A stretch of DNA of 64,000 nt from an uncultured Pelagibacteraceae bacterium (lineage in GTDB: Bacteria; Pseudomonadota; Alphaproteobacteria; Pelagibacterales; Pelagibacteraceae): assembly GCA_902623495.1 (NCBI GenBank), contig CACNTW010000005.1, positions 16,548 to 80,547 on the forward strand, read 5' to 3'. Shown here one piece after another: positions 1-8,869 of this stretch. The translations under genes were made by a program, and so were the position numbers. Positions within the stretch are counted from its first letter, which is position 1. Every line of letters starts with the position of its first letter. The notes beneath the pieces are model-generated. The model was not told the DNA's origin and made no database searches. It saw only the letters and a program-made list of their open reading frames with translations.

Positions 1-194
1 AAATATAAAAGATATTTTTTTTCTAAATTAAAAATTTTTCCAACATCAAAAATAAGCTTAGATCTTATTTTTTTTCCTCCAGGAAATAAACCATACTTAA
101 TAGGTGTTATTAGATCTGTTTTTTTTTGTTTTGCTAAGTAATTTTTTAAAAATTTATTTACTTCATTTACAGTTTTAACTAATTTTTTTTTCAT
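1..194 (-). CDS. ispA: Farnesyl/geranyl diphosphate synthase, N-terminal part (cut by left edge)
   Basis: Only the first 64 codons are in the window; the gene continues off the left edge. It should condense IPP with DMAPP or GPP to make the C15 precursor of quinones and undecaprenyl phosphate. The visible end carries YGLFPGGKKIRSKL, which matches the GGKRIRP substrate-binding motif near the N-terminus of IspA-type polyprenyl synthases, with Arg replaced by Lys and Pro by Ser. The ATG overlaps the xseB stop by 4 bp (ATGA), and xseB-ispA is a classic pair, often followed by dxs. The family is fairly certain; the exact chain length is inferred. Confidence 0.8.
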   Translation of the reverse strand, partial: MKKKLVKTVNEVNKFLKNYLAKQKKTDLITPIKYGLFPGGKKIRSKLIFDVGKIFNLEKKYLLY

Positions 195-427
195 TTTTTT
201 GAGGTTAATTCTTCGATTTTTAGCTTGGTACTTTCAGATATACTTTTTGAGTCCTTTTGAAATTTTTTCTCAATTAAATTATTTAACTTTATTAAATATT
301 GATAATCTTCAATAGACTCTTCCAAATTTTTTTTATTTTCCAATTCTTTTATTAAACGATCTGCTATATCTGTGAGTTCACTCAAAGATTTTGAATCAAT
401 ATCATCTGGCAAAATTTTTTCATTCAT
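191..427 (-). CDS. xseB: Exodeoxyribonuclease VII small subunit
   Basis: This 78-residue acidic helical protein is the small subunit of exonuclease VII, which degrades single-stranded DNA together with XseA. Small size, high helix content with a central segment like ESIEDYQYLIKLNNLIEKKF, and the 4-bp overlap with a downstream ispA-type gene identify it. The protein is poorly conserved at sequence level, so context carries much of the call. Its start lies 20 bp from the divergent tsaC start, so the promoters of both must sit in or around the palindrome at 424-451 or inside the opposite gene. Confidence 0.7.
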   Translation of the reverse strand: MNEKILPDDIDSKSLSELTDIADRLIKELENKKNLEESIEDYQYLIKLNNLIEKKFQKDSKSISESTKLKIEELTSKK

Positions 428-451
428 ATAATAATTTGTAATATTATATGA
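424..451. promoter_or_regulatory. Palindrome between divergent xseB and tsaC, with a TATAAT on each strand
   Basis: Ten bases at 424-433 (TCATATAATA) are repeated exactly in inverted orientation at 442-451, around an 8-nt centre. Each arm holds a perfect TATAAT: plus strand 427-432 and minus strand 448-443. Each would place a transcription start about 8 nt before the ATG of tsaC (448) or xseB (427). No good -35 box is seen at standard spacing on either side. In such AT-rich DNA it may be chance; a shared divergent promoter or operator is inference. Confidence 0.4.
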
Positions 452-1383
452 AAATTAATGATTCAAATATTAAAAAAGCGGTAAAATATTTAAATAATAA
501 CGAATGTATTGGAATCCCTACGGAAACTGTCTATGGATTAGCTGCTAATGCCTATTCTGATAAAGGTTCTAAAAGAATATTTAAATTAAAAGGAAGGCCT
601 GCCGATAACCCCTTAATAGTTCATTATTATAATATTAAAGATTTGGAAAAAGATTGTGAGACTAATACTTTATTTTACAAACTTTATAATTCATTATGCC
701 CCGGGCCAATTACATTTATATTAAAACTAAAAAATGAAAGCAAAATTTCAAAATACGTTACTAATAAAAAAAAAACCTTAGGTGTAAGGTTTCCAAGTCA
801 CAGAACCGCTAGATTATTATTAAAATATTTAAAATATCCGTTAGCAGCACCAAGCGCAAATATCTCTGAAGGGATAAGTCCAGTGACAAAAGATGATGTA
901 TATGATGAATTTGGAGAAAAAATTAAATTTATTCTAGAAGGCGGAAGATCAAAAGTTGGTGTTGAATCTACGATAATAAGTTTAGTCAAAAAACCTCAAA
1001 TTTTAAGACTGGGTGGTTTAGATATTTCTATATTAAATAAAAAATTAAAAACAAAATTAAAAATTAAATTGCACAATAAAAGCAGTATAAATTCTCCAGG
1101 AAGAGGAAGAATTCATTACTCACCAGGTATACCTATTAGATTAAACGCAGTTAAAATAAAAAAAGACGAAGCTTTTATTCTAATTAAGAAGAAAAAAGAA
1201 AATAATAAGAATTATTTTTACTTAAGTAAGACAAATAATCTAATGGAGAGCGTTAAAAATTTATATAAAACATTAAGAAAAATTAAAAAGTTAGGCTACA
1301 AGAAGATAGCTGTACAAAGAATACCAAACCAAAACTTTGGATTAGTTATTAACGATAGACTTTTTAGAGCATCAAAAAAATGA
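448..1383 (+). CDS. tsaC: L-threonylcarbamoyladenylate synthase (Sua5/YrdC/TsaC)
   Basis: It makes threonylcarbamoyl-AMP from threonine, bicarbonate and ATP, the first step of t6A37 modification of ANN-decoding tRNAs. The N-terminal 200 residues are a YrdC domain: IPTETVYGLAANA near residue 23, the basic KGRPADNPL segment, and a SANISEGISP/GVESTII region. At 311 residues it is the long Sua5 type, with a linker containing SPGRGRIHYSPG (the Sua5 hinge is usually SPGMKYRHY) and a degenerate C-terminal Sua5 domain. The ATG sits in the palindrome shared with xseB. The stop overlaps the next ATG by 4 bp, so it probably leads a transcript with the ABC genes. Confidence 0.92.
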   Translation: MKINDSNIKKAVKYLNNNECIGIPTETVYGLAANAYSDKGSKRIFKLKGRPADNPLIVHYYNIKDLEKDCETNTLFYKLYNSLCPGPITFILKLKNESKISKYVTNKKKTLGVRFPSHRTARLLLKYLKYPLAAPSANISEGISPVTKDDVYDEFGEKIKFILEGGRSKVGVESTIISLVKKPQILRLGGLDISILNKKLKTKLKIKLHNKSSINSPGRGRIHYSPGIPIRLNAVKIKKDEAFILIKKKKENNKNYFYLSKTNNLMESVKNLYKTLRKIKKLGYKKIAVQRIPNQNFGLVINDRLFRASKK

Positions 1384-2117
1384 AAAATTTAGTAGAAGTT
1401 AAAAATATAAAGAAAAATTATGGAAAGAATGAGGCTGTCAAAGGTATAAGCTTTAATATAAAAGAAGATGAAATTTTAGGCTTATTAGGTCCAAATGGCT
1501 CAGGCAAAACAACCACAATTGGTATGTTATTGGGACTTTTAAAACCAACTAGTGGAGAAATTTTTATAAATGGTCAAAAATTAGAGGGGAATAGAATTGA
1601 AATCTTAGAACAAATTAATTTCATATCTCCATATATTGAATTACCAAAAAAACTCACAGTTAAACAAAATCTAATTGTTTATGGAAAATTATACAAAATA
1701 AATAATATTAATGAGAGGATCGAATTTTTATCAGAAAAATTAAGATTAGAAGGATTACTTAATAACATTACAGGAGAATTATCATCTGGACAAAAAAATA
1801 GAGTAAGTTTGGCAAAAGCATTAATCAACGAACCAAAAGTATTACTACTAGATGAGCCAACTGCATCATTAGATCCAGAAGTAGGAGACTTCGTTAGATC
1901 TTTTTTGGAAGATTATAAAAAAGAAAAAAAAATATCTATACTTCTTGCTTCTCATAATATGAATGAAGTCACTAGGCTTTGTAAATCTATTCTAATGATG
2001 AAAGACGGAATTATTATCGATGAAGGAAATCCTGAGGAATTAATAAATAAACACGGCAGAAAAAACCTTGAGGAAGTTTTTTTAAAATTATCAAGGAGCA
2101 AAAATGAGCTTAACTAG
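1380..2117 (+). CDS. ABC-2 type transporter, ATP-binding protein
   Basis: Cytoplasmic ATPase of an ABC exporter. All key motifs are present: Walker A GPNGSGKTT near residue 37, signature LSSGQKNRVSLAKAL near 136, Walker B VLLLDEPTASLD near 157, and switch histidine in SHNMNE. At 245 residues it is one nucleotide-binding domain without fusion. It overlaps tsaC by 4 bp and the permease gene by 14 bp, so the pair is translationally coupled. It resembles drug, lipid or polysaccharide exporter ATPases of the ABC-2 class; the substrate cannot be read from sequence. Confidence 0.93.
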   Translation: MKNLVEVKNIKKNYGKNEAVKGISFNIKEDEILGLLGPNGSGKTTTIGMLLGLLKPTSGEIFINGQKLEGNRIEILEQINFISPYIELPKKLTVKQNLIVYGKLYKINNINERIEFLSEKLRLEGLLNNITGELSSGQKNRVSLAKALINEPKVLLLDEPTASLDPEVGDFVRSFLEDYKKEKKISILLASHNMNEVTRLCKSILMMKDGIIIDEGNPEELINKHGRKNLEEVFLKLSRSKNELN

Positions 2118-2895
2118 AATGTACGGTCTTTTTTTAAGACATTTTTATTTAATAACTAGATCTTTCCCAAGAGTTTTAGATCTTGTTTATTGGCCAACTA
2201 TTCAAATTACTTTGTGGGGATTTATCTCAAATTTTTTTGCTACACATACAACATATTATAATAATGCAGTAGGAGTTATATTAACATGCGCAATCCTTTA
2301 CGATTTTCTTTTCAGAACAAGCATTGGATTTAATATGCTGTTTCTTGAGGAAATTTGGAGTAGAAACTTTACAAATTTATTTATTGCACCAATGAAAATT
2401 GGTGAAATATTAACTTCACTTGTTACTACAGCTTTAATAAGAGCTCTTATAGGTTTAATACCAGCAGTGCTTTTAACTTCTCCATTATTCGGAATTTCTA
2501 TTTTAGATTTAGGAATATTTTTATTCTTTTTATTTTTGAGCCTATATTTATTTGGAATAACACTTGGCATCCTTGTATCTGCTGGTCTTTTAAGATATGG
2601 GCCCTCTTTTGAAAATATAGCATGGTCTACAATGTTTTTATTAGCTCCATTTGGATGTATTTATTATCCAATTGAAATATTACCAGAATTGTTTCAGAAA
2701 ATAGCTTACTTATTACCGTTGGTATATATTTTTGAAGAGGCAAGAAATATTTTAATTAATCAAACAGTAGATATTCTAAATATCTATTATGCATTCTTGT
2801 GGAATGGGGTTTACTTTGTATTATCGATTGTATTATTCTATTATTCATTCAATGTCGCAAAAAACAAAGGGACGCTTATTAATATGGGTGAATAG
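2104..2895 (+). CDS. ABC-2 type transporter, permease
   Basis: Integral membrane partner of the preceding ATPase: 263 residues, about six hydrophobic segments, and an ABC-2 family layout. A short cytoplasmic N-terminus ends in FPRVLDLVYWPTIQ, typical of this permease group, and EIWSRNFTNLFIAPM forms a coupling-type helix. The ATG lies 14 bp inside the ATPase gene. The TAG stop directly abuts the CCA end of tRNA-Arg, which is encoded on the other strand and transcribed toward it. The exported substrate is unknown. Confidence 0.88.
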   Translation: MSLTRMYGLFLRHFYLITRSFPRVLDLVYWPTIQITLWGFISNFFATHTTYYNNAVGVILTCAILYDFLFRTSIGFNMLFLEEIWSRNFTNLFIAPMKIGEILTSLVTTALIRALIGLIPAVLLTSPLFGISILDLGIFLFFLFLSLYLFGITLGILVSAGLLRYGPSFENIAWSTMFLLAPFGCIYYPIEILPELFQKIAYLLPLVYIFEEARNILINQTVDILNIYYAFLWNGVYFVLSIVLFYYSFNVAKNKGTLINMGE

Positions 2896-2972
2896 TGGTG
2901 CGCCCGCAAGGAGTCGAACCCTGAACCTCCAGAGCCGAAATCTGGCGCTCTATCCAGTTGAGCTACGAACGC
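2896..2972 (-). tRNA. tRNA-Arg (anticodon TCG)
   Basis: Read on the minus strand, a full 77-nt cloverleaf folds: acceptor GCGTTCG with CGGGCGC, anticodon stem CCAGA/TCTGG around loop TTTCGGC (anticodon TCG), T arm CAGGG-TTCGACT-CCTTG, discriminator A and an encoded CCA at 2898-2896. It should read CGA and possibly other CGN codons. It is convergent with the ABC permease with no gap, and divergent from rluD 23 bp away. Confidence 0.96.
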
Positions 2973-2995
2973 ACGATTATTTAATATAATAATTT

Positions 2996-3976
2996 ATGAA
3001 AAATATCATCAATTTTATTGTTAAAGAAGACGATAATAACAAGAGAGTAGACATGATATTAGCAAATCATGATAAAAGCTTAAGCAGAACTAGAGTAAAA
3101 AATTTAATACTAGATAGTAAATTAAAAATTAATGAGAGAATTGTCCAAGACCCTTCAATTAAAACTAAATTAAATGACAAAATTGAACTTGTAATTGTTG
3201 AACCTAAGAAACAAAGCTTAAAACCATATGAGTTTAGATTAAATATAATTTATGAAGATGAAGACTTAATTGTAATTGACAAGCCTTCTGGAATTTCGAT
3301 GCATCCTGGTGCTGGTAATTATGATAATACAATAGTAAACGCACTAATTAATTATGATAGTAAAAATTTATCTGATATTGGAGATGAGCTTAGACCTGGT
3401 ATAGTTCACCGAATTGATAAAGATACATCAGGATTAATTGTAATTGCAAAAAATAATTCAACTCATGAAAAATTATCAATTCAGTTTTCCAAACACACTA
3501 TAACAAGAGTTTATCAAACTTTAATATGGGGAAAATTGAGACCTCAAAAAGGAACGATTGAAACATTCATAACTAGAAGTTCAAAAAACAGACAAATGAT
3601 GGAAGTGTCATCTAGCAAAGGTAAAAAAGCAATTACTCATTATGAAACTTTAGAGCTTTTTGAGAATGATAAAGTTCCAACTTTTAGTTTTATACAATGT
3701 AAATTAGAAACTGGGAGAACTCATCAAATAAGAGTTCATATGTCATACAAAGGTAATAATATTCTTGGAGATAAAAAATATAAAAAGAAATTTAAAAAAT
3801 TTAAAAACATTGATGAAGATCTTAATAATAAAATTTTAAATCTAGATAGACAATTTTTGCATGCAAAACAGTTGGGATTTGAGCATCCTAGGACAAAGGA
3901 AAGATTAGAATTTTCGTCAAATATCCCAAATGAGTTAAATGATATCTTAAAAAAACTAAGAAAATTAAGTAAATAA
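2996..3976 (+). CDS. rluD: Ribosomal large subunit pseudouridine synthase, RluD type
   Basis: RluA-family enzyme converting uridines of 23S rRNA helix 69 to pseudouridine. An N-terminal S4 RNA-binding domain occupies about residues 15-75. The catalytic motif HRIDKDTSGL at 138-147 holds the catalytic Asp141. The later motif GRTHQIRVHM is also intact. At 326 residues the length is normal for RluC/RluD. RluD rather than RluC is chosen because rpoH follows directly on the same strand, an order common in Alphaproteobacteria. Confidence 0.9.
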   Translation: MKNIINFIVKEDDNNKRVDMILANHDKSLSRTRVKNLILDSKLKINERIVQDPSIKTKLNDKIELVIVEPKKQSLKPYEFRLNIIYEDEDLIVIDKPSGISMHPGAGNYDNTIVNALINYDSKNLSDIGDELRPGIVHRIDKDTSGLIVIAKNNSTHEKLSIQFSKHTITRVYQTLIWGKLRPQKGTIETFITRSSKNRQMMEVSSSKGKKAITHYETLELFENDKVPTFSFIQCKLETGRTHQIRVHMSYKGNNILGDKKYKKKFKKFKNIDEDLNNKILNLDRQFLHAKQLGFEHPRTKERLEFSSNIPNELNDILKKLRKLSK

Positions 3977-4019
3977 AAAGATTGTAAAAAAAAATTTCTC
4001 TATTACATAAATACTTCCG

Positions 4020-4910
4020 ATGAGCAATAATACATACAATTTGCCCACTCCTTCAAATGAAGGTGGCTTAGCAGCATATCTAGCTCAAATAAAAAAATTT
4101 CCTATGCTAGATGCTGAGGAAGAATACATGCTTGCTAAAAATTGGCAAACTACAGGAAATGTTAAATCAGCTGAAAAACTTGTTACAAGTCATTTAAGAT
4201 TAGTTGCTAAAATAGCAATGGGTTACAAAGGCTATGGTTTGCCTCTAAATGAAATGATTTCAGAAGGTAACGTAGGTTTAATGCAGGCTGTTAAGAAATT
4301 TGAACCAGAAAAAGGTTTTAGACTTGCAACTTATGCAATGTGGTGGATTAAAGCTTCTATTCAAGAATATATTCTAAGATCATGGAGCTTAGTAAAAATT
4401 GGAACTACAACAGCTCAGAAAAAGCTTTTTTTCAACTTGAAGAAGTTAAAAAATCAGATTGCACCTAGAACAGAGGGTGACTTACGTGATGAACACGTAA
4501 AAGATATAGCAAACAGATTAGATGTTAGTGAACAAGAGGTAGTATCTATGAATAGAAGGCTATCAGGTAAAGAGCAGTCATTAAATGCACCAATTGGAGA
4601 AGATGGTGATGAGTGGCAAGATTGGGTTGTGGATAATGATATGGATCAAGAACTTAAATTTGCACAAAATGAAGAAATGGAACAACGAAAAGATCTTCTT
4701 CAGGATTCTATTAAAATTTTAAATGAAAGAGAAAAAGAAATTCTTTACTCTAGAAGATTGACAGATGATCCTATAACTTTAGAGGACTTAAGTAAGAAAT
4801 TCAAAATAAGCAGAGAAAGAATAAGACAAATTGAAAATAAAGCTTTTGAAAAACTTCAAAAACATATGCTGAACTCTGCTAAATCAAAAAATCTATTACC
4901 AGCTAATTAA
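4020..4910 (+). CDS. rpoH: RNA polymerase heat-shock sigma factor (sigma-32)
   Basis: A 296-residue sigma-70 family factor. Region 2 contains HLRLVAKIAMGYKGYGLPLNEM and the -10-recognition segment ATYAMWWIKASIQEYIL. The RpoH-specific box appears as QKKLFFNLKKLK near residue 140. Region 4 ends with an HTH around EDLSKKFKISRERIRQIE. The RpoH box separates it from the housekeeping factor. It is expected to direct transcription of chaperone and protease genes; ftsH in this window is a likely target, but I found no convincing heat-shock promoter there. A 43-bp gap separates it from rluD. Confidence 0.96.
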   Translation: MSNNTYNLPTPSNEGGLAAYLAQIKKFPMLDAEEEYMLAKNWQTTGNVKSAEKLVTSHLRLVAKIAMGYKGYGLPLNEMISEGNVGLMQAVKKFEPEKGFRLATYAMWWIKASIQEYILRSWSLVKIGTTTAQKKLFFNLKKLKNQIAPRTEGDLRDEHVKDIANRLDVSEQEVVSMNRRLSGKEQSLNAPIGEDGDEWQDWVVDNDMDQELKFAQNEEMEQRKDLLQDSIKILNEREKEILYSRRLTDDPITLEDLSKKFKISRERIRQIENKAFEKLQKHMLNSAKSKNLLPAN

Positions 4911-4915
4911 GCTTA

Positions 4916-6721
4916 TTAAAATTCTTTTCTAATATTTGCAGTTAAACTGGTATTAAATGCTTCGTTATCATTTCTATAATGATCGACCATGAAACTTATA
5001 TTTAAACCATCTTCCAACACAGCCCCTATTCCAAGGGTTAATTTTGCATGTGATGTATTTTGATCAGATATTGCATTAGCATAAATAGTTGAAGAATCAT
5101 TTACATAATAAGCTTCTGATAGTGAATTTATTGTTTTATTTTTACCAATTTCAAACTGTATTAAAGGAGTAATAAATCCTTGATTTATCTCTAAAATATT
5201 TGAAAAATTAAATCCAAAAGATAATGACGAACTTTTTATATTTTGATCATTGTAATTAATTGAATCATCATCACCACTTTCAATATAATCGTCTAATGTC
5301 GTATAACCCAAATCTATTCTAGAATAATAATTTAAGTTTTTATTTTCTTTTTGCTCTAATGGTTCGTACAAATAAGTGAAGCTTCCAAATAATTGTTTTC
5401 CATTTCTTAGACCTTTATTATTTCCTCCAGATACTTTTCTATTGATATCGATTTCTGTTTCTCCAAATCCAATGGCAGCCTCGAAATATCGATTTTCAAA
5501 AAATTGGTTGCTTCCATAGATTAATAAAGATTTTGCTGTTGCATCCATATGTGCATCATTACTTCCAATTTGAGTTTCTTGCTCAGATTGATTTAATGCT
5601 AAACCTATAGTTTTTAGATCTGTAATTTTTTTATCAAATCCTACCGTAAAACCCTTAGTGCTGAGATCCTGACCTAAGTCTTTCTCTTTGTTGTTTATTC
5701 TTCCAAAAGAAAGGTTGCCTTCACTCCAAAAAGCAAATTTTCTCTCTTTTTTTTCATATTTTATTAAGTTAGTTGTTAAAGCATCAACTATTTTGTTTGC
5801 GTATGGGTCATTAAAATTTAATGCTATTTTATTTCTTGAAGTGTTACTATTTTGAATTGGTCTTATAAAATTTAGACGGCTATTTACTCTATTTAATGAC
5901 TGAGTCATTGATTGAATTGAAGCTGTTGTTTGATTTTTTACTAAAGTTTTTACAGTATCGTTAAAAATTTGACCTTTTGCGGTGGTAAAATTTAAAGTTG
6001 TTGTGTTTGAAATACCAGCATAAGAGTTTCCAACTGCATCATCAAATGCGGTTGAATCTATTTTTACATGATAGGATGTGTCATTTTCTAAGTCAGATGA
6101 TGGATTAATAGTAATTTCAGTTGTTCCACTTCCAGATAATAAAGATCCTGTTACATCAATCTCTATCGCTTGGCCTGTTGATGTATTTATTATATCAATA
6201 TTTCCACTTTCGGCATCTACAGCTTCATTAAATGTAAGAACTATATTTGATGATACACTAACATTAGATGCATCATCAGATGGTGAAGTAGATGTTAAAG
6301 TAGGATTATTATTATCTACTGTTTTAAAATTTAATTCTGTTTTACTTGAAATACCATCAAAATTATTAAATGCTGCACTATCTACTAGGATATAATATTC
6401 AGTATCCTCGTCTAAATTTGATGATAAAGCAAATGTAGCTGTAACTGTTGCTGGAGCAGACAAACTCATAGCTAAAAATATTCCATTAGTTGAAAAAGTT
6501 TCAACAGTACTGTCATCTGATGTTTTTTTTAAAATTACATTTCCGTTATTTGCTGATACAGAACCTGATGCTAGCCACACGAGATCTATTCCAGTATTCA
6601 CTGCAATCTGTGTTGCATTATCTGCAGGAGTAGTTGATGATAAATCAACAGCGTATACATGCTTAGAATTTATTAAAATAACAAAAAAAAAAATAGATAT
6701 GTGAATATATTTATTGTTCAT
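4916..6721 (-). CDS. Surface protein: two Ig-like (Big_5/SbsA-type) domains plus autotransporter-type beta-barrel
   Basis: This 601-residue protein begins with a signal peptide ending in HVYA (cleavage near residue 25). Two related domains of about 110 residues follow, each opening alike (SSTTPADNATQIAVNTGI at about 28; TSTSPSDDASNVSVSSNI at about 141), as in SbsA/Big_5 Ig-like folds. After a linker, residues 330-601 alternate polar and hydrophobic residues, have glycine/aromatic-rich strands and end in Phe, as expected of an outer-membrane autotransporter barrel. A surface-displayed role is inferred; the ligand is unknown. It is convergent with rpoH (5-bp gap). Confidence 0.75.
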   Translation of the reverse strand: MNNKYIHISIFFFVILINSKHVYAVDLSSTTPADNATQIAVNTGIDLVWLASGSVSANNGNVILKKTSDDSTVETFSTNGIFLAMSLSAPATVTATFALSSNLDEDTEYYILVDSAAFNNFDGISSKTELNFKTVDNNNPTLTSTSPSDDASNVSVSSNIVLTFNEAVDAESGNIDIINTSTGQAIEIDVTGSLLSGSGTTEITINPSSDLENDTSYHVKIDSTAFDDAVGNSYAGISNTTTLNFTTAKGQIFNDTVKTLVKNQTTASIQSMTQSLNRVNSRLNFIRPIQNSNTSRNKIALNFNDPYANKIVDALTTNLIKYEKKERKFAFWSEGNLSFGRINNKEKDLGQDLSTKGFTVGFDKKITDLKTIGLALNQSEQETQIGSNDAHMDATAKSLLIYGSNQFFENRYFEAAIGFGETEIDINRKVSGGNNKGLRNGKQLFGSFTYLYEPLEQKENKNLNYYSRIDLGYTTLDDYIESGDDDSINYNDQNIKSSSLSFGFNFSNILEINQGFITPLIQFEIGKNKTINSLSEAYYVNDSSTIYANAISDQNTSHAKLTLGIGAVLEDGLNISFMVDHYRNDNEAFNTSLTANIRKEF

Positions 6722-6769
6722 ATTGGTAATATATGCTGAATTTTATTATTAATTAAATTAATTTTAATA

Positions 6770-8059
6770 TTACTTAAATGGATCTATTAAAAGAATGGTA
6801 TCTTTTCTCTCTGGGCTTGTTGAAATACTAGATATTTTTGTCTCAGTGAACTCTTCAATAGCTTTTACATAAATCTTTGCATTATTAGGCAAATCTTCAA
6901 AAATTTTAATTCCTTGAGTTTTAGATTTCCAACCTTTGAACGTTTTGTAAACCGGTTTGACGTTTAACTGATCTTCTACTGCAGCAGGAAAATAATCTAT
7001 TTCTTTTTCATTTAGCTTATAAGCCACACAAAGATTTATTTCATCAAGTTCATCTAATACATCTAATTTAGTTAATGCTATTCCATCAATACCCGAAATC
7101 TTTATTGTTTGTCTTACTAAAACTCCATCAAACCAGCCACATCTTCTTTTTCTACTTGTTACAGTTCCAAATTCATGTCCCTTTTCCCCTAAATGATTAC
7201 CAATTTCATCTGTAAGTTCTGTTGGGAAGGGTCCTTCACCTACCCTTGTTGTATATGCTTTAGTTATACCTAATACATAATTTATAGAGTTTGGACCACA
7301 TCCAGATCCTGTTGCTGCTGAAGCTGCTACTGTGTTGGATGAAGTTACATATGGATATGTTCCATGATCGACGTCAAGTAATATCCCTTGGGCTCCCTCA
7401 AATAAAATTTTTTTATTTTCTGATTTAAATTGATCTATCTTTCTCCATACTGGTGCTGAATATTTTAAAATATTTGGAGCTATTTTTAATAAGTCCTCAA
7501 CAAGTTTATCTTTTTCATATATTGGCTTACCCAACCCTTTTCGGATTGCATTATGGTGTTCAAGTACTAATGATAATCGATTTTCAAGATTTTGTTTTGA
7601 TGCAAGATCCATTACTCTTATAGATCTCCTTCCTACTTTATCCTCATAGGCTGGGCCAATACCTCTTCTAGTAGTTCCAATTTTTGATTTACCAGCAGAG
7701 TCTTCTCTTATTTCGTCCATCTCTCTATGAAATGGTAAAATTAATGTGGCAGCCTCAGATAAAATCAGATTATTTTCATTGATTTCTACACCTTTAGATT
7801 TCGCTTCTTCAATTTCATCTAAAAGCGCCCAAGGATCTACAACAACTCCATTTCCTATAATTGAAATTTTATTTTTTCTAACAATCCCAGACGGTAACAG
7901 TCTTAGTTTATAAGTAATACCATCTATGACTAAGGTATGACCAGCATTATGTCCTCCTTGGAATCTTATAACAACATCTGCTTCGCTGGATAACCAATCA
8001 ACTATTTTCCCTTTTCCCTCATCTCCCCACTGCGATCCAACAACGACTACATTATTCAT
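6770..8059 (-). CDS. purA: Adenylosuccinate synthetase
   Basis: GTP-dependent ligation of aspartate to IMP, first committed step to AMP, cytoplasmic. Visible family motifs are [16 protein letters not shown] near residue 8, with the catalytic Asp, then [45 protein letters not shown] and GVGPFPTE-like VGEGPFPTE. At 429 residues it is a standard bacterial length. The ATG overlaps the upstream thiD stop by 4 bp, making it the last gene of a long minus-strand run from tolQ. Confidence is high. Confidence 0.98.
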   Translation of the reverse strand: MNNVVVVGSQWGDEGKGKIVDWLSSEADVVIRFQGGHNAGHTLVIDGITYKLRLLPSGIVRKNKISIIGNGVVVDPWALLDEIEEAKSKGVEINENNLILSEAATLILPFHREMDEIREDSAGKSKIGTTRRGIGPAYEDKVGRRSIRVMDLASKQNLENRLSLVLEHHNAIRKGLGKPIYEKDKLVEDLLKIAPNILKYSAPVWRKIDQFKSENKKILFEGAQGILLDVDHGTYPYVTSSNTVAASAATGSGCGPNSINYVLGITKAYTTRVGEGPFPTELTDEIGNHLGEKGHEFGTVTSRKRRCGWFDGVLVRQTIKISGIDGIALTKLDVLDELDEINLCVAYKLNEKEIDYFPAAVEDQLNVKPVYKTFKGWKSKTQGIKIFEDLPNNAKIYVKAIEEFTETKISSISTSPERKDTILLIDPFK

Positions 8060-8868
8060 CTAAATTTTTTTTCTATAATAAAACTGTTTAAGTGATTAAT
8101 TGGTCCATTTCCTTTTCCAAAGTTTGGCCTTGTCCTAATCGCATTGTTTACATATCTAATACCTAACTCACAAGATTTCTTTAGAGTTTTTCCACATCCG
8201 TAATATGATGCAATTGCACTTGATAATGTACATCCAGTTCCGTGAGTATTTTTTGTTATAATTTTTTTATTAGTAAATATCGTTGTTTCTTTTTTGTTAA
8301 CAAATATGTCTTTCAAAGGTTTGATACCTAAATGACCGCCTTTAATTAAAACATTTTTAGCACCTAAATCTAATAATATTTTAGCAGCTTTTATCATATC
8401 CAATATAGATTTAATCTTCATTTTAGTTAGTATTTCTGCTTCAGGAATATTTGGTGTTATCAAATCTACTCTATTAATTAGTTTTTTTTTCATCACTAAA
8501 ATTGCATTATCATCAATAAGTTTAGCTCCACCTTTGGCCACCATAACAGGATCTAGTATTATTTTTTTTAATTTTAATTTTTTTATTGATATTAATACTG
8601 AATTTATAACTTGTGTAGAATGCAACATCCCAATTTTGACTGAATCTGGCTTGATATCTTTAGATGTGAATTCAATCTGACTGGAAATTTCTTTACATGG
8701 TATTGGTATTATTGATTTAACCCCAGTTGTATTTTGGGCTGTTACTGCTGTAATTGCGGTCATTGCGTAAGAACCAAGTGATGTAACCGATTTAATGTCT
8801 GCTTGAATACCCGCTCCTCCAGAAGAATCTGATCCTGCAATTATTAATATTTTAGATTTAATTTTCAA
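8056..8868 (-). CDS. thiD: Hydroxymethylpyrimidine (phosphate) kinase
   Basis: Ribokinase-fold enzyme phosphorylating HMP and HMP-P for thiamine synthesis. Motifs: [17 protein letters not shown] at residues 10-26, the DPVMVAKGG segment, and the anion hole/catalytic base [16 protein letters not shown] near 208. At 270 residues it is the monofunctional form. It lies 1 bp from glmM and overlaps purA. With thiE at 27.9 kb it fits the published view that SAR11 takes up HMP rather than making it with ThiC; thiC is not in this window. Confidence 0.95.
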   Translation of the reverse strand: MKIKSKILIIAGSDSSGGAGIQADIKSVTSLGSYAMTAITAVTAQNTTGVKSIIPIPCKEISSQIEFTSKDIKPDSVKIGMLHSTQVINSVLISIKKLKLKKIILDPVMVAKGGAKLIDDNAILVMKKKLINRVDLITPNIPEAEILTKMKIKSILDMIKAAKILLDLGAKNVLIKGGHLGIKPLKDIFVNKKETTIFTNKKIITKNTHGTGCTLSSAIASYYGCGKTLKKSCELGIRYVNNAIRTRPNFGKGNGPINHLNSFIIEKKFR

Positions 8869-8869
8869 T

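Noticed and set aside
2789..2989. A 66-codon open frame on the plus strand through the tRNA-Arg gene
   Set aside because: It is only the antisense of tRNA-Arg plus the end of the permease gene; the translated GAPARSRTLN pattern is a well-known tRNA artefact.
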